A stretch of 64,000 bases of DNA from Pedobacter kyonggii (GCF_004310665.1 NZ_SIXF01000022.1:27405-91404); one strand, 5' to 3'; shown: positions 26,933-37,443, counted from the stretch's first letter. Numbers and translations: made by a program. The notes: a model not told the origin generated them from the sequence alone.

Positions 26933-28396
26933 TTATGGCCTTTGCCACCAAACTAAAGTATTAATGTTATCTGCTCCCTGAACAGCTACGGCTGCTTTAT
27001 AATTCTCTCCATTGGCCGATTGTACATATACAGGATAGTTTAGCCTTGCAGGCATAATACCTCCATTGTTTAAACCAGCACCCTTTGGCAGTATCGGATG
27101 GCCGGTTCTTCTAAATTCGAACCACTGCTGAAGGTCAGTAAAAAACAGAGAATAGTATTTTTGAATATGGATTAACTCCATCTTTTGGTCTAAAGTATAA
27201 TTGTTATTCCATTTTACTTTATCGAACGTTAGATAGTTTGTAGGCAAGGCATAACCCCAAAAAGTGATTCCACTAGTTGCACCAGTTTCGTAATAAACCT
27301 GAGGAGTTTTCGCTGTGATCCATCCTTTAACTGCTGCTTCTGCTAAGATAAACTGCAACTCTGAATAATTCATGATATTACCCAACAGCGGTTCGGCCTT
27401 TAATGAAACCGGAAAGGCAGACTTACCTTCTGGCGCTTGTCCTGACGGATAACCACTTGGAATACCTTGATAATCACCTTGATATAGCGAAGCCCATTTC
27501 TGAATTCTAGGGTCACTTCTTTCATTTAAGTTATCAACAAAAAAGCTGGCTAATTTCGGACCATACCAATCTCCGTCTCTCCATGGAACAAATGGCGATA
27601 CATAAGCTCCGGTTCCACTCCATCTTAAAACCGCAGAATCATCGTTGCTGGTCATAATTGGATAGTTTGATGCTTTGGTATCTACAATTTCTTTAATTTT
27701 AGCTATTGCATTTGTTTCGGCCTTTCCCGACACTCTTAACAGTAACCGTAAGTAAAGGCTATTTCCAAATCTTCTCCATTTATCTCTGTTTCCAGTATAT
27801 ATGGGATCGCTTGCCGATGTAATTGCATTTCCTGTCGCGTTTCCAACTTTTAAAAATTCGTTTGCCTGCTCAAGCATTAAAAATAAAGCAGGATAAATAT
27901 CTTTCTGTTGATCGAAGTTTGGCGTAAAAATACCATCCTTAGCCTTATTTGAGTTTAAGAATGGAATATCACCGTAAGTATCAGTCAATAACGAATAAGT
28001 ATATGCCTGCCATATTAAAGAAAGTGCCTGATAAGAAGTATTCAAATTATCTTCTCCACCTTTATAAATATCTTTGAAATTAGTTAATTCGGTATACCAC
28101 GAGTTCCACAGATAATCTGCTTCTGCTGTTCTAACCTCATACCTAAATATTTTTCCTTCAGAATCACCCATATTTACAGTAACCTGCATCAGCTCATTTG
28201 TAATTCTTTGGCTCCTGCTCATGTTAGCGATGACCACGTCAGTAATAGCTGGAGCCAATAAGGCTTGAGGCAAGGCAAAAACACTTGTGTTGGGATTTGT
28301 ATTTATTTCACTAAAATCTTTTTTGCACGAAGGTGTAATCATAGATACGCTTATAAATAAAACAAGTATCAGATATATGTATTTTCTATTTTTCAT
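26933..28396 (-). CDS. SusD/RagB-like substrate-binding lipoprotein
   Basis: The start is set to the ATG at 28396 (MKNRKYIYLI), 10 bases after the SusC gene, giving 487 residues. The lipobox ends TPSC24. The sequence has the SusD-like_2 features: INTNPNT near the N-terminus, TPR-like helices, DTYGDIPF, YSELQFILAEAAVKGW and FTDLQQWFEFRRTGHP. It would sit on the cell surface as the lid of the partner SusC transporter. Downstream enzymes suggest a phosphorylated ligand rather than starch (inference). Confidence 0.93.
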   Translation of the reverse strand: MKNRKYIYLILVLFISVSMITPSCKKDFSEINTNPNTSVFALPQALLAPAITDVVIANMSRSQRITNELMQVTVNMGDSEGKIFRYEVRTAEADYLWNSWYTELTNFKDIYKGGEDNLNTSYQALSLIWQAYTYSLLTDTYGDIPFLNSNKAKDGIFTPNFDQQKDIYPALFLMLEQANEFLKVGNATGNAITSASDPIYTGNRDKWRRFGNSLYLRLLLRVSGKAETNAIAKIKEIVDTKASNYPIMTSNDDSAVLRWSGTGAYVSPFVPWRDGDWYGPKLASFFVDNLNERSDPRIQKWASLYQGDYQGIPSGYPSGQAPEGKSAFPVSLKAEPLLGNIMNYSELQFILAEAAVKGWITAKTPQVYYETGATSGITFWGYALPTNYLTFDKVKWNNNYTLDQKMELIHIQKYYSLFFTDLQQWFEFRRTGHPILPKGAGLNNGGIMPARLNYPVYVQSANGENYKAAVAVQGADNINTLVWWQRP

Positions 28397-28406
28397 TGTT
28401 TTGAGT

Positions 28407-31400
28407 TTAAATGCCAATTACTAAATTTAATCCGAAAGATCTGGTTGATGGAAATTGACCATATTCAAAGCCTTTATTAATATCTCCATTTCCTAATGTT
28501 CCAAACTCAGGATCAAACAATGGCCACTTGGTCAATACCCACAAATCACGTCCATAAACGCCTACCGCAGCTCTTGTTAACCCAATTCTACTCAAAAACT
28601 TAGGTGTAAAAGTATAATCTAAACGGGCTTCTCTCAGTTTTAAGTAATCAGTAGAATAAGTAGTACCTTCTACGTTGTCACGACCATAATGCGCAGTATA
28701 ATAAGTGGTTGCATCTTTACTGATCACATCATTGGGACGGAAAGAACCGTCAGGATTACGCTGAACACCATTTCCTATAATACCGTTATAACGTCCTGGC
28801 AAGGTGTTTACTGTTTTACCTTGTTCTGCTAATGCAGCAGCAGATAAAGAATAGCCCACTGCACCATATTGCGAATCGAACATGAAATTCAATGAGAATT
28901 GTTTGTATTTAAATGTATTGGCAATACTGGCCTTCCATCTTGGGTTGGTATTACCAATATATTGCATATCAGTAGTAATAATCGGGTTGCCATTAGCATC
29001 ATAAACAATCTGTCCATCAGGGGATTTTTCATAGCCCCTACCATACAAATCGCCCATACTTCCTCCAGGAAGTGCAATGATAGCTCCCCTGCTTCCAGGA
29101 CCATTCTGAAGAATCAACTGACTGAGCTCAGGTGTTAACTCCATAACTTTATTCTTATTCGAAGCGAATGTTCCCGTAATATTCCAGCTAAAACCACTAC
29201 TGGTTTTAATTGGGGTTCCATTTAATGCGATTTCGATACCTTGATTGGTAACCAAACCTGCGTTTACCACTACATTTCTTACTCCTGATGAAGCATCAAC
29301 TGTTGAAGACAGGATCTGATTCCTGGTATTTCCCTTATATGCAGCGATATCTATACCTAACCTGTTGTTGAACATCTTAATTTCCAATCCCCCTTCGTAA
29401 CTGGTGGTAAACAATGATTTTAAATCGGTATTAGGCAAAGTTGTAGGGTTAGCCAAACCACCAGAATAATTAGGTACCGGATTATAGGTGTAAGAGGTTT
29501 TATATGGTGTGGTTTCACCACTGCCTACTCCAGCTAATGATCCGCGGATTTTTACATACGAAAATGCTTTTGGAAGCTTTAATACTTCCGAAGCAATAAA
29601 ACTTAAGTTAAGCGAAGGATAGAAGAAAGACACATTTTTTGTAGAAGTAGGCGATGCTAAAACACTGTTCCAATCGTTACGGCCAGTAACATCCAGATAT
29701 AAGAAGTTCTTGTAGCTTGCCGTCAATAATCCGTAAAAACTATTGATATTGTATTGGCTTCTAAAAGGAAAAGGTACAATTACCCCAGCGGCATTTGCAA
29801 GAGAATAAACACCGGGATATAATAAAGAGTCGGCCCTGTTTTCGTCCTTATTGTAATTGTTTTTTAGCATGCTTCCACCTACGGAAGCAGAAACTTCAAA
29901 ATCTTTCCCTAAATTCTTTTGATACCTCAATAACCAATCGCTATTTATTTCCTGAGAAACAATACTTTGAGTGCGGTACATGCCTTTCTTATATTTTTCG
30001 GTATCGAAAGGTCTTTGTTGTGTGCGCTGTTCCTGAGATAAATCTAAAGATGTTCTTACTGTTAAGCTTAAGTTTTTCGTAAAGTTGTAGGTCGCTGAAA
30101 TATTCCCGGTTAAACCATTTCTTCTTGATCCGTTTAACATCTCGTTTGCAATCAGGTACGGATTATCAGGAAAACTGCTAAAGGGATAACTCTGTGAAAC
30201 GTTTTCCTTTCCGGGCAACCAGTAATCTTTTAACCAATCAATCGTAGCATTTGGTTCCCAGAATAAGTACCAATACATAATAGACTGATTATTGTATCCG
30301 GTAGACGGTAGGTTATCGCTCGTTTTATTGTTGTAATTAACCTTAGCTGCAATTTGAAGCTTATCCGTTACTTTCTGATTAACAGACAATGCGATCGAAG
30401 TCCTTTCGTAGCCCGTATTCGGGATAATCCAGCTGTTGTTTACATTGGTTGCAGAAAACCGCGCTGTGGTTTTATCATTGCCTCCAGAAAGCGTAACACT
30501 GTTGGTATAAGTCCTTCCAGTTTCGAAAAAGTTTCTTGAGTCATTTACATAAGGTACCCATGGCGTTCTTGTAGTTGCCTGCGTGTGGGTTATCGGATCA
30601 TATTGAAAATAAGACTGACCATTAAATTTTGGTCCCCAGGCCGAGCTTGTACTACGTGTACTTGGACCATCGGCCGATGCATTGTAAGAATAATAATTAT
30701 CACCATCCACACCCTGGCCATATTCGTATTGCAGATCAGGCCACCTGTTAATGGTTTCCATCATGGTATTAGAATTGATGGTTACGCCAATTCCTTTCTG
30801 CGTTTTCTTGCCAGATTTGGTAGTAATGATAATCGCACCGTTTGCCCCACGCTGCCCGTATAAAGCTGCTGCTCCGGGACCTTTAAGCACCGTTACATCT
30901 TCGATATCTTCCGGATTGATATCACCCAAACCACTTCCATAATCTACAGGTGTTTCATCGGCAAGGTAACCAGACCCACCATATCCTGTGGTTCTGCCGC
31001 TTCCCTGATTAATTACAACACCATCAACCACAATTAGCGCGTCGTTTCCGCCCCCCAAATTGTTTTCTCCACGTAAAATTATTTTATTAGAGCCACCAGG
31101 ACCGCCGTTAGATCTTACCAAATTTAAACCCGCCACCTTGCCAGATAAGGCATCTGTCCAGTTGTTGGATAAAGCACTTGTAAGCTCCTCACCTTTCACC
31201 GTGGTAGTTGAATAGCCTAGGGCCCGCTGTTCGCGTTTTATTCCTAACGCAGTAACCACTACTTCATTCAATTCGCTTGTTGAAGATTTTAAACGAACAA
31301 TTGCATTGGCTTCATTATTTTCAAATATCCTGGTAACGGTAACATAACCAATCATATTATAATTCACCTGGCTGCCTTTAGGAATGATGAAAGAATAATT

Positions 31401-31706
31401 TCCTTTTTCGTTTGTAACTCCTAAAACTTTTCTATTCTTATCCGTTATCGTTGTTCCAATTAATATTTGCCCATCCTGGTCATCTAACACCGTACCTTTA
31501 ATTACAATATTTTGTGCCGGAGTTTGTGCAAAACCCACCTGCAAACAAATTAATTGTATCAGCATAACACATACCAAAAAACTAAAGCGTTTTAGTTTAC
31601 CCCTAAAAAAAGTTCGACTTTTCTTTTGGTGATTATCAAGACTGCTTTGCTTTACATGCAAAACGCACTGATGCCACGAAATCTGTTGAGTAAAATTTTT
31701 GATCAT
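28407..31706 (-). CDS. SusC/RagA TonB-dependent outer-membrane transporter
   Basis: A 1099-residue transporter. A long N-terminus of about 60 residues precedes the cleavage region (CLQVGFAQ); no later Met before it offers a better start. Next come a carboxypeptidase-regulatory-like domain (IVIKGTVLDDQDGQILIGTT), the TonB-box-like segment LNEVVVTALGIKREQRALGYS, the plug (IEDVTVLKGPGAAALYGQRGANGAIIITTK) and a large barrel ending FGLNLVIGI. It imports a bulky nutrient with energy from TonB. No sigma/anti-sigma or hybrid sensor gene is adjacent and no STN domain is seen, so regulation must act from elsewhere. Confidence 0.95.
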   Translation of the reverse strand: MIKNFTQQISWHQCVLHVKQSSLDNHQKKSRTFFRGKLKRFSFLVCVMLIQLICLQVGFAQTPAQNIVIKGTVLDDQDGQILIGTTITDKNRKVLGVTNEKGNYSFIIPKGSQVNYNMIGYVTVTRIFENNEANAIVRLKSSTSELNEVVVTALGIKREQRALGYSTTTVKGEELTSALSNNWTDALSGKVAGLNLVRSNGGPGGSNKIILRGENNLGGGNDALIVVDGVVINQGSGRTTGYGGSGYLADETPVDYGSGLGDINPEDIEDVTVLKGPGAAALYGQRGANGAIIITTKSGKKTQKGIGVTINSNTMMETINRWPDLQYEYGQGVDGDNYYSYNASADGPSTRSTSSAWGPKFNGQSYFQYDPITHTQATTRTPWVPYVNDSRNFFETGRTYTNSVTLSGGNDKTTARFSATNVNNSWIIPNTGYERTSIALSVNQKVTDKLQIAAKVNYNNKTSDNLPSTGYNNQSIMYWYLFWEPNATIDWLKDYWLPGKENVSQSYPFSSFPDNPYLIANEMLNGSRRNGLTGNISATYNFTKNLSLTVRTSLDLSQEQRTQQRPFDTEKYKKGMYRTQSIVSQEINSDWLLRYQKNLGKDFEVSASVGGSMLKNNYNKDENRADSLLYPGVYSLANAAGVIVPFPFRSQYNINSFYGLLTASYKNFLYLDVTGRNDWNSVLASPTSTKNVSFFYPSLNLSFIASEVLKLPKAFSYVKIRGSLAGVGSGETTPYKTSYTYNPVPNYSGGLANPTTLPNTDLKSLFTTSYEGGLEIKMFNNRLGIDIAAYKGNTRNQILSSTVDASSGVRNVVVNAGLVTNQGIEIALNGTPIKTSSGFSWNITGTFASNKNKVMELTPELSQLILQNGPGSRGAIIALPGGSMGDLYGRGYEKSPDGQIVYDANGNPIITTDMQYIGNTNPRWKASIANTFKYKQFSLNFMFDSQYGAVGYSLSAAALAEQGKTVNTLPGRYNGIIGNGVQRNPDGSFRPNDVISKDATTYYTAHYGRDNVEGTTYSTDYLKLREARLDYTFTPKFLSRIGLTRAAVGVYGRDLWVLTKWPLFDPEFGTLGNGDINKGFEYGQFPSTRSFGLNLVIGI

Positions 31707-32211
31707 AATTATTATAGTATATCCGGTTAGTAATAGGATTCATATTTTCGATTTAGTTTGTCCGGATTTGCGGGCAAAGTAAGCCTGTTTATGTTAAAAA
31801 TATATTAAGCAAACATTAACGTATTGAAAAGCAACCTAAACAGATTGCGATTTATTTGGTTTTTCTTACTATATATTTCGTTAACTAAAATTAACAAAAC
31901 AAATCGAAACTAAAAACAATAAAATAAATCAGCAAGAAATATTTTTTAATTGAATGTTTAAACAGACAGAAATATCAATGATCGTAAGAAGAATAGAATA
32001 AGCAAGTTATTCCCATACAAAGAAAAAAAAGGCTTTATTAATAATATATGAAGAAAAACAAGGCATCTACGGGTTAAATCATCAACACAATCACATCACG
32101 TAATAATTTTATTACAAGGCATGGTAACAGGAAAAAAAATAGAGCAACAAAACGAAACATCGTGTTGTAACATTTATATATCAACCTAAACCGAAAGGTA
32201 AAGAAACATGA
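31707..32211. other. 505-base intergenic region upstream of susC
   Basis: AT-rich and without a supportable gene. It must hold the susC promoter; TTACTTTG on the minus strand (31775-31782) is a weak -7 candidate. A perfect palindrome lies at 32100-32115. Confidence 0.5.
32100..32115. promoter_or_regulatory. perfect 16-bp palindrome
   Basis: GTAATAATTTTATTAC, 7-bp arms around TT, between the desaturase-like gene and susC. It could be an operator; no regulator is adjacent and a chance AT-rich palindrome is possible. Confidence 0.35.
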
Positions 32212-33432
32212 CTAACCTACCTTTGCGTACTCAAATACATGCTTCATGTAAAGTTTACGTAAAGAGAAAGTCCGTTCAAGTGCAATTAAGATAATCACCG
32301 GAAATATTAAAAAACCAAGCAGGTTAAAAGCGTAGAAAAAATATCCAAAAATTAATATGAACCTGAAAAATTCGAGGTAATAGATCCATTTACGTTGTTC
32401 CAAAAGCGCGCCGATGTTGATTAAAGTGAGCAAGATAAAGATAAGTATCGCAGCTTTATTAAATGGTGTTAAAAAACTGTAAAACAAAGTAGTCCCCGTA
32501 AGCATGGCAACTACCGCGATCAACTGTATATTTAAATAAGTTTTAAACTTAGGTTTAGCAGCACGCAGTATTTTATTCTGAAAGTAACGCTCCTCTAAAA
32601 TAGGCCGGATGTTTTGATCCATCAACGCTGGACTTCCGAATACGGCATTCCATTTGGCCTTAAATCCATTTGCACGCTTGTACGCCTCTCCTATTTCTAA
32701 ATAATAGTGAAAATGTTGCCACAGGAAACTATAACTTTTAATAGGATGTGTTAAACCATATTTAGGAGCCTCTTCTTCAATTTGAAAAGTACCGAATAGT
32801 TTATCCCAGAATACAAAAACATCGCCATAGTTTTTATCCAGGTATTTTTCGTCAGAGGCATGATGAACACCATGCAAAGAAGGTGTGGTGAATATATATT
32901 CCAGCCAGCCCAGCTTACCGATTAGTTGTGTATGCGTAAAAAATGAATAGGCTCCATGAGCCAAAAGTATGGTAATAATCATATTGGGATGAAAACCGAC
33001 TAATGGTAATATACACCAAAACACATTGCGGAAAACGGCTTGAATGGTTGTGATTCTTGCCGCTGCCGACAAGTTAAACTCTTCGCTCTGGTGATGAACA
33101 ATATGTGCAGCCCACAAAAAATTAATTTCGTGGCCCAGCCTATGGTACCAGTACCAAACAAGATCTGTTGACAAAAGCAATAATATCCACACATACCATT
33201 TTGTAGAAATATCAAAAACTGCATAATTTAAATACACCCAATCGTACATCTGATAAAAACTTGCCGCAATAAATAAGTTCAATAACCTTTCGGCAATACC
33301 TACACTAAAATTTGCAACCGTACTTTCGTATTTAAATGTTTTCGCTTTTTTTTGGTGCTGGGCGATCCTAAACTCAATAAATACAAAAATAAAAAATGCT
33401 GGAATAGCAAACGCAAGGTAGTTTACCGTCAT
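32212..33432 (-). CDS. sterol desaturase / fatty acid hydroxylase family membrane protein
   Basis: The start is set to the ATG at 33432 (MTVNYLAFAIP), giving 406 residues. It is a multi-pass membrane di-iron enzyme with the three His boxes H97RLGH, H110IVHH and H187GVHH, and extra membrane helices in the C-terminal third like alkylglycerol monooxygenase-type members. The reaction may be C-H hydroxylation or desaturation of a lipid; the substrate is unknown. It is divergent from the polyphosphate glucokinase gene with 163 bases between starts. Confidence 0.88.
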   Translation of the reverse strand: MTVNYLAFAIPAFFIFVFIEFRIAQHQKKAKTFKYESTVANFSVGIAERLLNLFIAASFYQMYDWVYLNYAVFDISTKWYVWILLLLSTDLVWYWYHRLGHEINFLWAAHIVHHQSEEFNLSAAARITTIQAVFRNVFWCILPLVGFHPNMIITILLAHGAYSFFTHTQLIGKLGWLEYIFTTPSLHGVHHASDEKYLDKNYGDVFVFWDKLFGTFQIEEEAPKYGLTHPIKSYSFLWQHFHYYLEIGEAYKRANGFKAKWNAVFGSPALMDQNIRPILEERYFQNKILRAAKPKFKTYLNIQLIAVVAMLTGTTLFYSFLTPFNKAAILIFILLTLINIGALLEQRKWIYYLEFFRFILIFGYFFYAFNLLGFLIFPVIILIALERTFSLRKLYMKHVFEYAKVG

Positions 33433-33595
33433 AACTGTAGTGGTCTTTTTTAGTTTAACGGAACAAACATAAATATATTCTATTAAATACATGGATTTTA
33501 TAGAATATATTATTACACCTAAATTACTTCGATCTTCATTTAATGTTTGTTGTTTTAATTTATTTGTAGAACTTCGAAATTATAAATACACAATT

Positions 33596-34354
33596 ATGGC
33601 TACAGATAAAAAAGCTGAAAACAACAATATATTATCTATTGATATAGGCGGCACAAGCATTAAAACGGTTCTTTTGGATGAAAGCGGAAATATGCTTACC
33701 GAATATTTAAAAAGCAAAACCCCGCCAGAAGCTACTCCAAAGGACATTGTTTCTGGAATTATAGAGTTGATTAAGCCTTTTCCTGTTAGCTACAACCGCG
33801 TATCGATCGGTTTTCCAGGTTATGTTAAAAATGGAATTGTTAAAACCGCCCCTAACCTGGCAAAAAACAAATGGGCAGATGTTGATCTTGCTCAGCGTAT
33901 AGCTAACGAGTTAGGTAAATCAGTGCGTTTGGTAAATGATGCCGATCAACAAGGCTTAGGTGTGGTTGAGGGCAAAGGCTTTGAAATTGTTTTTACAGTA
34001 GGTACGGGTTTTGGAACGGCACTGTTATTCGATGGAGAATTACTGCCGCATTTAGAACTCGCACATTTTCCGATCAACAAGGAAGAAGACTATGATGATT
34101 ATATCGGAAATAAGGCTTTCGAAAAAATTGGAACTGAACGTTGGAATAAAAGGCTCAAAAAAGTAATCGAAATCTACAAAACGGTTTTCAATTATGACAC
34201 TTTATATATCGGTGGAGGCAATTCTAAACAAATAGACTTTAAACTGGAAAACAATATTAAAATTGTAACCAACAGAGACGGGATTAAAGGTGGCGCTAAA
34301 CTCTGGAAACTGGCCGACAAGTATAACATCTTTACTGTTGAGCCTAAAAAATAA
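33596..34354 (+). CDS. ppgK: polyphosphate glucokinase (ROK family)
   Basis: The start is set to the ATG at 33596, giving 252 residues. IDIGGTSIKT at 15-24 is the phosphate loop, IGFPGYVKNGIVKTAPNL at 71-88 and NDADQQGLG (Asp115 catalytic) follow, then TVGTGFGTALL. The CxCGxxGC zinc motif of common ROK kinases is absent, and the order TPPEATP, PGxVxxGxVxTAxN, NDAD and a final GIKGGAKLW matches actinobacterial polyphosphate glucokinase. It would make glucose 6-phosphate from glucose and polyphosphate, perhaps also ATP. It heads gnd, zwf and pgl. Confidence 0.87.
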   Translation: MATDKKAENNNILSIDIGGTSIKTVLLDESGNMLTEYLKSKTPPEATPKDIVSGIIELIKPFPVSYNRVSIGFPGYVKNGIVKTAPNLAKNKWADVDLAQRIANELGKSVRLVNDADQQGLGVVEGKGFEIVFTVGTGFGTALLFDGELLPHLELAHFPINKEEDYDDYIGNKAFEKIGTERWNKRLKKVIEIYKTVFNYDTLYIGGGNSKQIDFKLENNIKIVTNRDGIKGGAKLWKLADKYNIFTVEPKK

Positions 34355-34409
34355 TAATCTTTATTACAATCTTTTAACAACAATAGCTGCAATATTAATT
34401 TGTAAACCC

Positions 34410-34417
34410 TAATTTTG
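34410..34417 (+). promoter_or_regulatory. -7 element TAATTTTG before gnd
   Basis: A perfect match to TAnnTTTG, 22 bases before the gnd ATG. No well-spaced -33 was found. It suggests gnd can be transcribed separately from ppgK. Confidence 0.5.
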
Positions 34418-34439
34418 GGTGCATTATAAAAAATAAAAA

Positions 34440-35855
34440 ATGGCAAATAACGATTCAAAAAAATATAAATTGGGAATGATCGGTTTAGGCACAATGGGCC
34501 GGAACCTATTATTAAACATGGCTGATAAAGGCTTCTCTGTAACTGGTTACGATAAGGATAGAAAAATGATATCGAAACTTGAAGAAGAAGGCAAGAAACA
34601 CAATTTAGAAGGATTTGACGATATTAAGAGCTTTATTTCTAGCTTACAAACACCACGTACGTTAATCTTATTAGTGCCAGCCGGACCAATTGTAGATAGC
34701 GTTATTGCAGAACTAAAACCACTTTTAAGCAAGGGCGATATTATTATCGATAGTGGAAACTCACATTTTACCGATACCAACCGCCGTGTTGATGAATTGG
34801 AGAAAGATGGCTTACATTTCTTCGGAATGGGTATTTCTGGTGGTGAGGAAGGTGCACGTTTTGGTCCGAGTATGATGCCGGGTGGCGATAAACAAGCTTA
34901 TAATGTAGTTAAAGATGTTTTTGATGCCGTAGCTGCAAAAGTTGGAACCGATCCATGCGTAACTTACATTGGCCCAGGTGCTTCTGGCCACTTTGTTAAA
35001 ATGGTACATAATGGAATTGAATATGCTATTATGGAGCTTATTGCTGAAGTTTATGGCATTCTTAAAAATGGCTTAGGCTATTCAAACGATGATATATATA
35101 AGGTATTCAAAAAGTGGAACGAAGGCAGGTTACAATCTTTCTTATTAGAGATTACTGCTGAAATTTTTGTTTTTAAAGATGCTGAAACTCAAAACGATCT
35201 TTTAGATCAGATCAAAGATGAAGCACGCTCAAAAGGTACCGGAAAATGGACATCAGAGGTTTCAATGGAACTTCAGTTACCTGTACCAACCATTAACGAA
35301 GCTGTTTCTAACCGGGATTTATCTAAATTCAAAAAACTAAGGGTTTCCCTGGAAGAGGCTTTTGGTAAGAAAGACACCAAAATAGCTGTTACCGTTGAAG
35401 AACTGGAAGATGCGTTTTATTTCTCTATGATCAGTGCTTATGCACAGGGTATGCATTTACTCGTTCAGGCTTCAAAAGAATACCAATACGACTTACAGTT
35501 GCAGGAAATTGCTAAAATCTGGCGTGGAGGCTGTATCATCAGGGCTAAATTCTTAGAAGATATTTATCAGGCTTATGATAAAAACAATGTACTCGAACAT
35601 TTATTCGGTGATGCGGGTATCCAGAACATTATCAAAGGTACTTTAGCTGGTACACGCAAAACAATTAGTGCATGTATCAATTCTGGTTTGGGTATCCCTG
35701 CATTTGCGTCTACCCTAACCTATTTCGATACCATTACTACAGCCAGAATGCCTTCTAACTTAATCCAGGCACAAAGAGATTTCTTTGGGGCGCACACCTT
35801 CGAACGTATCGATAAAGATGGTGTTTTCCATGCTGATTGGAATAAATTATCATAA
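34440..35855 (+). CDS. gnd: 6-phosphogluconate dehydrogenase, decarboxylating
   Basis: A 471-residue enzyme that turns 6-phosphogluconate into ribulose 5-phosphate, CO2 and NADPH. The Rossmann motif GLGTMGRNL is at about 16-24. DSGNSHFTDTNRR, GGEEGARFGPS and the catalytic GHFVKMVHNGIEYA with its Lys and Asn are intact. The long form is typical of gnd/gndA. It lies 85 bases after ppgK and 29 before zwf, so all four steps from glucose to ribulose 5-phosphate are next to each other. Confidence 0.96.
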   Translation: MANNDSKKYKLGMIGLGTMGRNLLLNMADKGFSVTGYDKDRKMISKLEEEGKKHNLEGFDDIKSFISSLQTPRTLILLVPAGPIVDSVIAELKPLLSKGDIIIDSGNSHFTDTNRRVDELEKDGLHFFGMGISGGEEGARFGPSMMPGGDKQAYNVVKDVFDAVAAKVGTDPCVTYIGPGASGHFVKMVHNGIEYAIMELIAEVYGILKNGLGYSNDDIYKVFKKWNEGRLQSFLLEITAEIFVFKDAETQNDLLDQIKDEARSKGTGKWTSEVSMELQLPVPTINEAVSNRDLSKFKKLRVSLEEAFGKKDTKIAVTVEELEDAFYFSMISAYAQGMHLLVQASKEYQYDLQLQEIAKIWRGGCIIRAKFLEDIYQAYDKNNVLEHLFGDAGIQNIIKGTLAGTRKTISACINSGLGIPAFASTLTYFDTITTARMPSNLIQAQRDFFGAHTFERIDKDGVFHADWNKLS

Positions 35856-35884
35856 CTTATTAGATTCACGAACAAGAACATAAA

Positions 35885-37399
35885 ATGAAAACCAAAACCG
35901 CATTAAACCCTACCATTTTTGTAATATTTGGTGGAACAGGTGATTTAAATAAAAGAAAATTAGCACCTGCCCTATATAATTTATTTATGGAGGGCTATAT
36001 GCCTGAGAAGTTTGCTATTATTGGTACAGGAAGGACCGAATTTACTGATGATAGTTACAAAAATGCTTTAGAGGAGGCTGTGAATGAGTTTTCTCGAAGC
36101 GGAAAAGTTAAAAAAGATAAATGGGACGATTTCGGAAATACGATCCACTACTGTCCAACCGATTTTGCCCAGCCAAAAACTTTCGAAAACCTTAAAGCAG
36201 CTGTTGATAAATATCAAAAAGAATACGGCGCAGGTACACAGGTAATTTTCTACCTGGCGGTTGCACCTAACTTCTTCCCAATTATTGCTGAATGTTTGCA
36301 GAAGTATAAACTTACGCAGGATGAAGATAATAGCCGCATTGTTATTGAAAAACCTTTCGGCCATGATCTAGAATCAGCAAAAGAGCTGAATGCATTACTG
36401 AGCACGATTTTTACTGAAAAGCAGATCTATCGTATCGATCATTATTTGGGTAAAGAAACCGTACAAAACATGATGGCTTTCCGTTTTGCCAATGCATTGT
36501 TCGAGCCGTTATGGAACAGATCTTATATCGATCACGTTCAGATTTCGGTAACTGAGCAGTTAGGTGTGGGCGATCGTGGAGGTTATTATGAAGGTTCTGG
36601 TGCTTTAAGAGATATGATCCAGAATCACCTGCTGCAATTGCTTTGTTTGGTTGGAATGGAAGCGCCAATTAATTTTGATGCCGATGAAATCAGAAACCGT
36701 AAGGTAGAGGTTTTAAGAGCAATGCGTCCTTTTTCTGCAGAAGATATCCGTTTTCATACTGTTCGGGGTCAATATAGTAAAGGTTGGGTTGAAGGGAAGG
36801 AAGTTCCTGGATACCGTCAGGAAAAAGGTGTTGATGCGCATTCTAATACCGAAACTTTTGCTGCTGTTAAATTCCATATCGATAACTGGAGATGGCAAGG
36901 TATTCCTTTCTATTTAAGAACTGGAAAACGCTTAAACCAAACTTCATCTTTAATTACCATTCAGTTCAGAGATGTTCCGCATCAGATTTTCTCATCAGGT
37001 GTAACCGAAAACTGGCAACAAAACAGGTTAGTAATTAGCATACAACCAGAAATGAGCATCCGTATGCAGGTACAGGCCAAAAGACCTGGATTGGATATGG
37101 TATTGAATCCTGTTGATATGGTTTTCGATTATAAAGGAACTTATGAAGGTGATACCCCGGAGGCTTACGAAACTTTATTATTAGATGCCATGATGGGTGA
37201 TCAAACCCTGTTTATGCGTGGCGATCAGGTAGAAGCTGCATGGGAACTGGTCATGCCGATTTTGAATACCTGGGAAAGCAAAAAATCAATCAACTTCCCT
37301 AATTACCCTGCCGATAGCTGGGGACCAGAAGAAGCCGAGGCACTTATTGCAAGAGATGGTTTCCACTGGTTTAACCTGCCATTGAAGAACAAGGAATAA
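35885..37399 (+). CDS. zwf: glucose-6-phosphate 1-dehydrogenase
   Basis: A 504-residue enzyme that oxidises glucose 6-phosphate to 6-phosphoglucono-lactone and makes NADPH. FVIFGGTGDLNKRKLAP near the start is the coenzyme-binding turn, and RIDHYLGKETVQNM near 180 holds the substrate Lys and catalytic His/Asp. Length is usual. The 120 bases before pgl contain a dispersed hairpin repeat. Confidence 0.96.
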   Translation: MKTKTALNPTIFVIFGGTGDLNKRKLAPALYNLFMEGYMPEKFAIIGTGRTEFTDDSYKNALEEAVNEFSRSGKVKKDKWDDFGNTIHYCPTDFAQPKTFENLKAAVDKYQKEYGAGTQVIFYLAVAPNFFPIIAECLQKYKLTQDEDNSRIVIEKPFGHDLESAKELNALLSTIFTEKQIYRIDHYLGKETVQNMMAFRFANALFEPLWNRSYIDHVQISVTEQLGVGDRGGYYEGSGALRDMIQNHLLQLLCLVGMEAPINFDADEIRNRKVEVLRAMRPFSAEDIRFHTVRGQYSKGWVEGKEVPGYRQEKGVDAHSNTETFAAVKFHIDNWRWQGIPFYLRTGKRLNQTSSLITIQFRDVPHQIFSSGVTENWQQNRLVISIQPEMSIRMQVQAKRPGLDMVLNPVDMVFDYKGTYEGDTPEAYETLLLDAMMGDQTLFMRGDQVEAAWELVMPILNTWESKKSINFPNYPADSWGPEEAEALIARDGFHWFNLPLKNKE

Positions 37400-37443
37400 T
37401 AAGTTGATGGTATCGACAACTAGTCGCATAGCCATAAGCAAAC

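Noticed and set aside
28407-31706. Sus locus as a classical glycan-utilisation locus
   Set aside because: No glycosidase, sugar sensor or sigma/anti-sigma pair is adjacent; the GH92 gene is 27 kb away and on its own terminated transcript.
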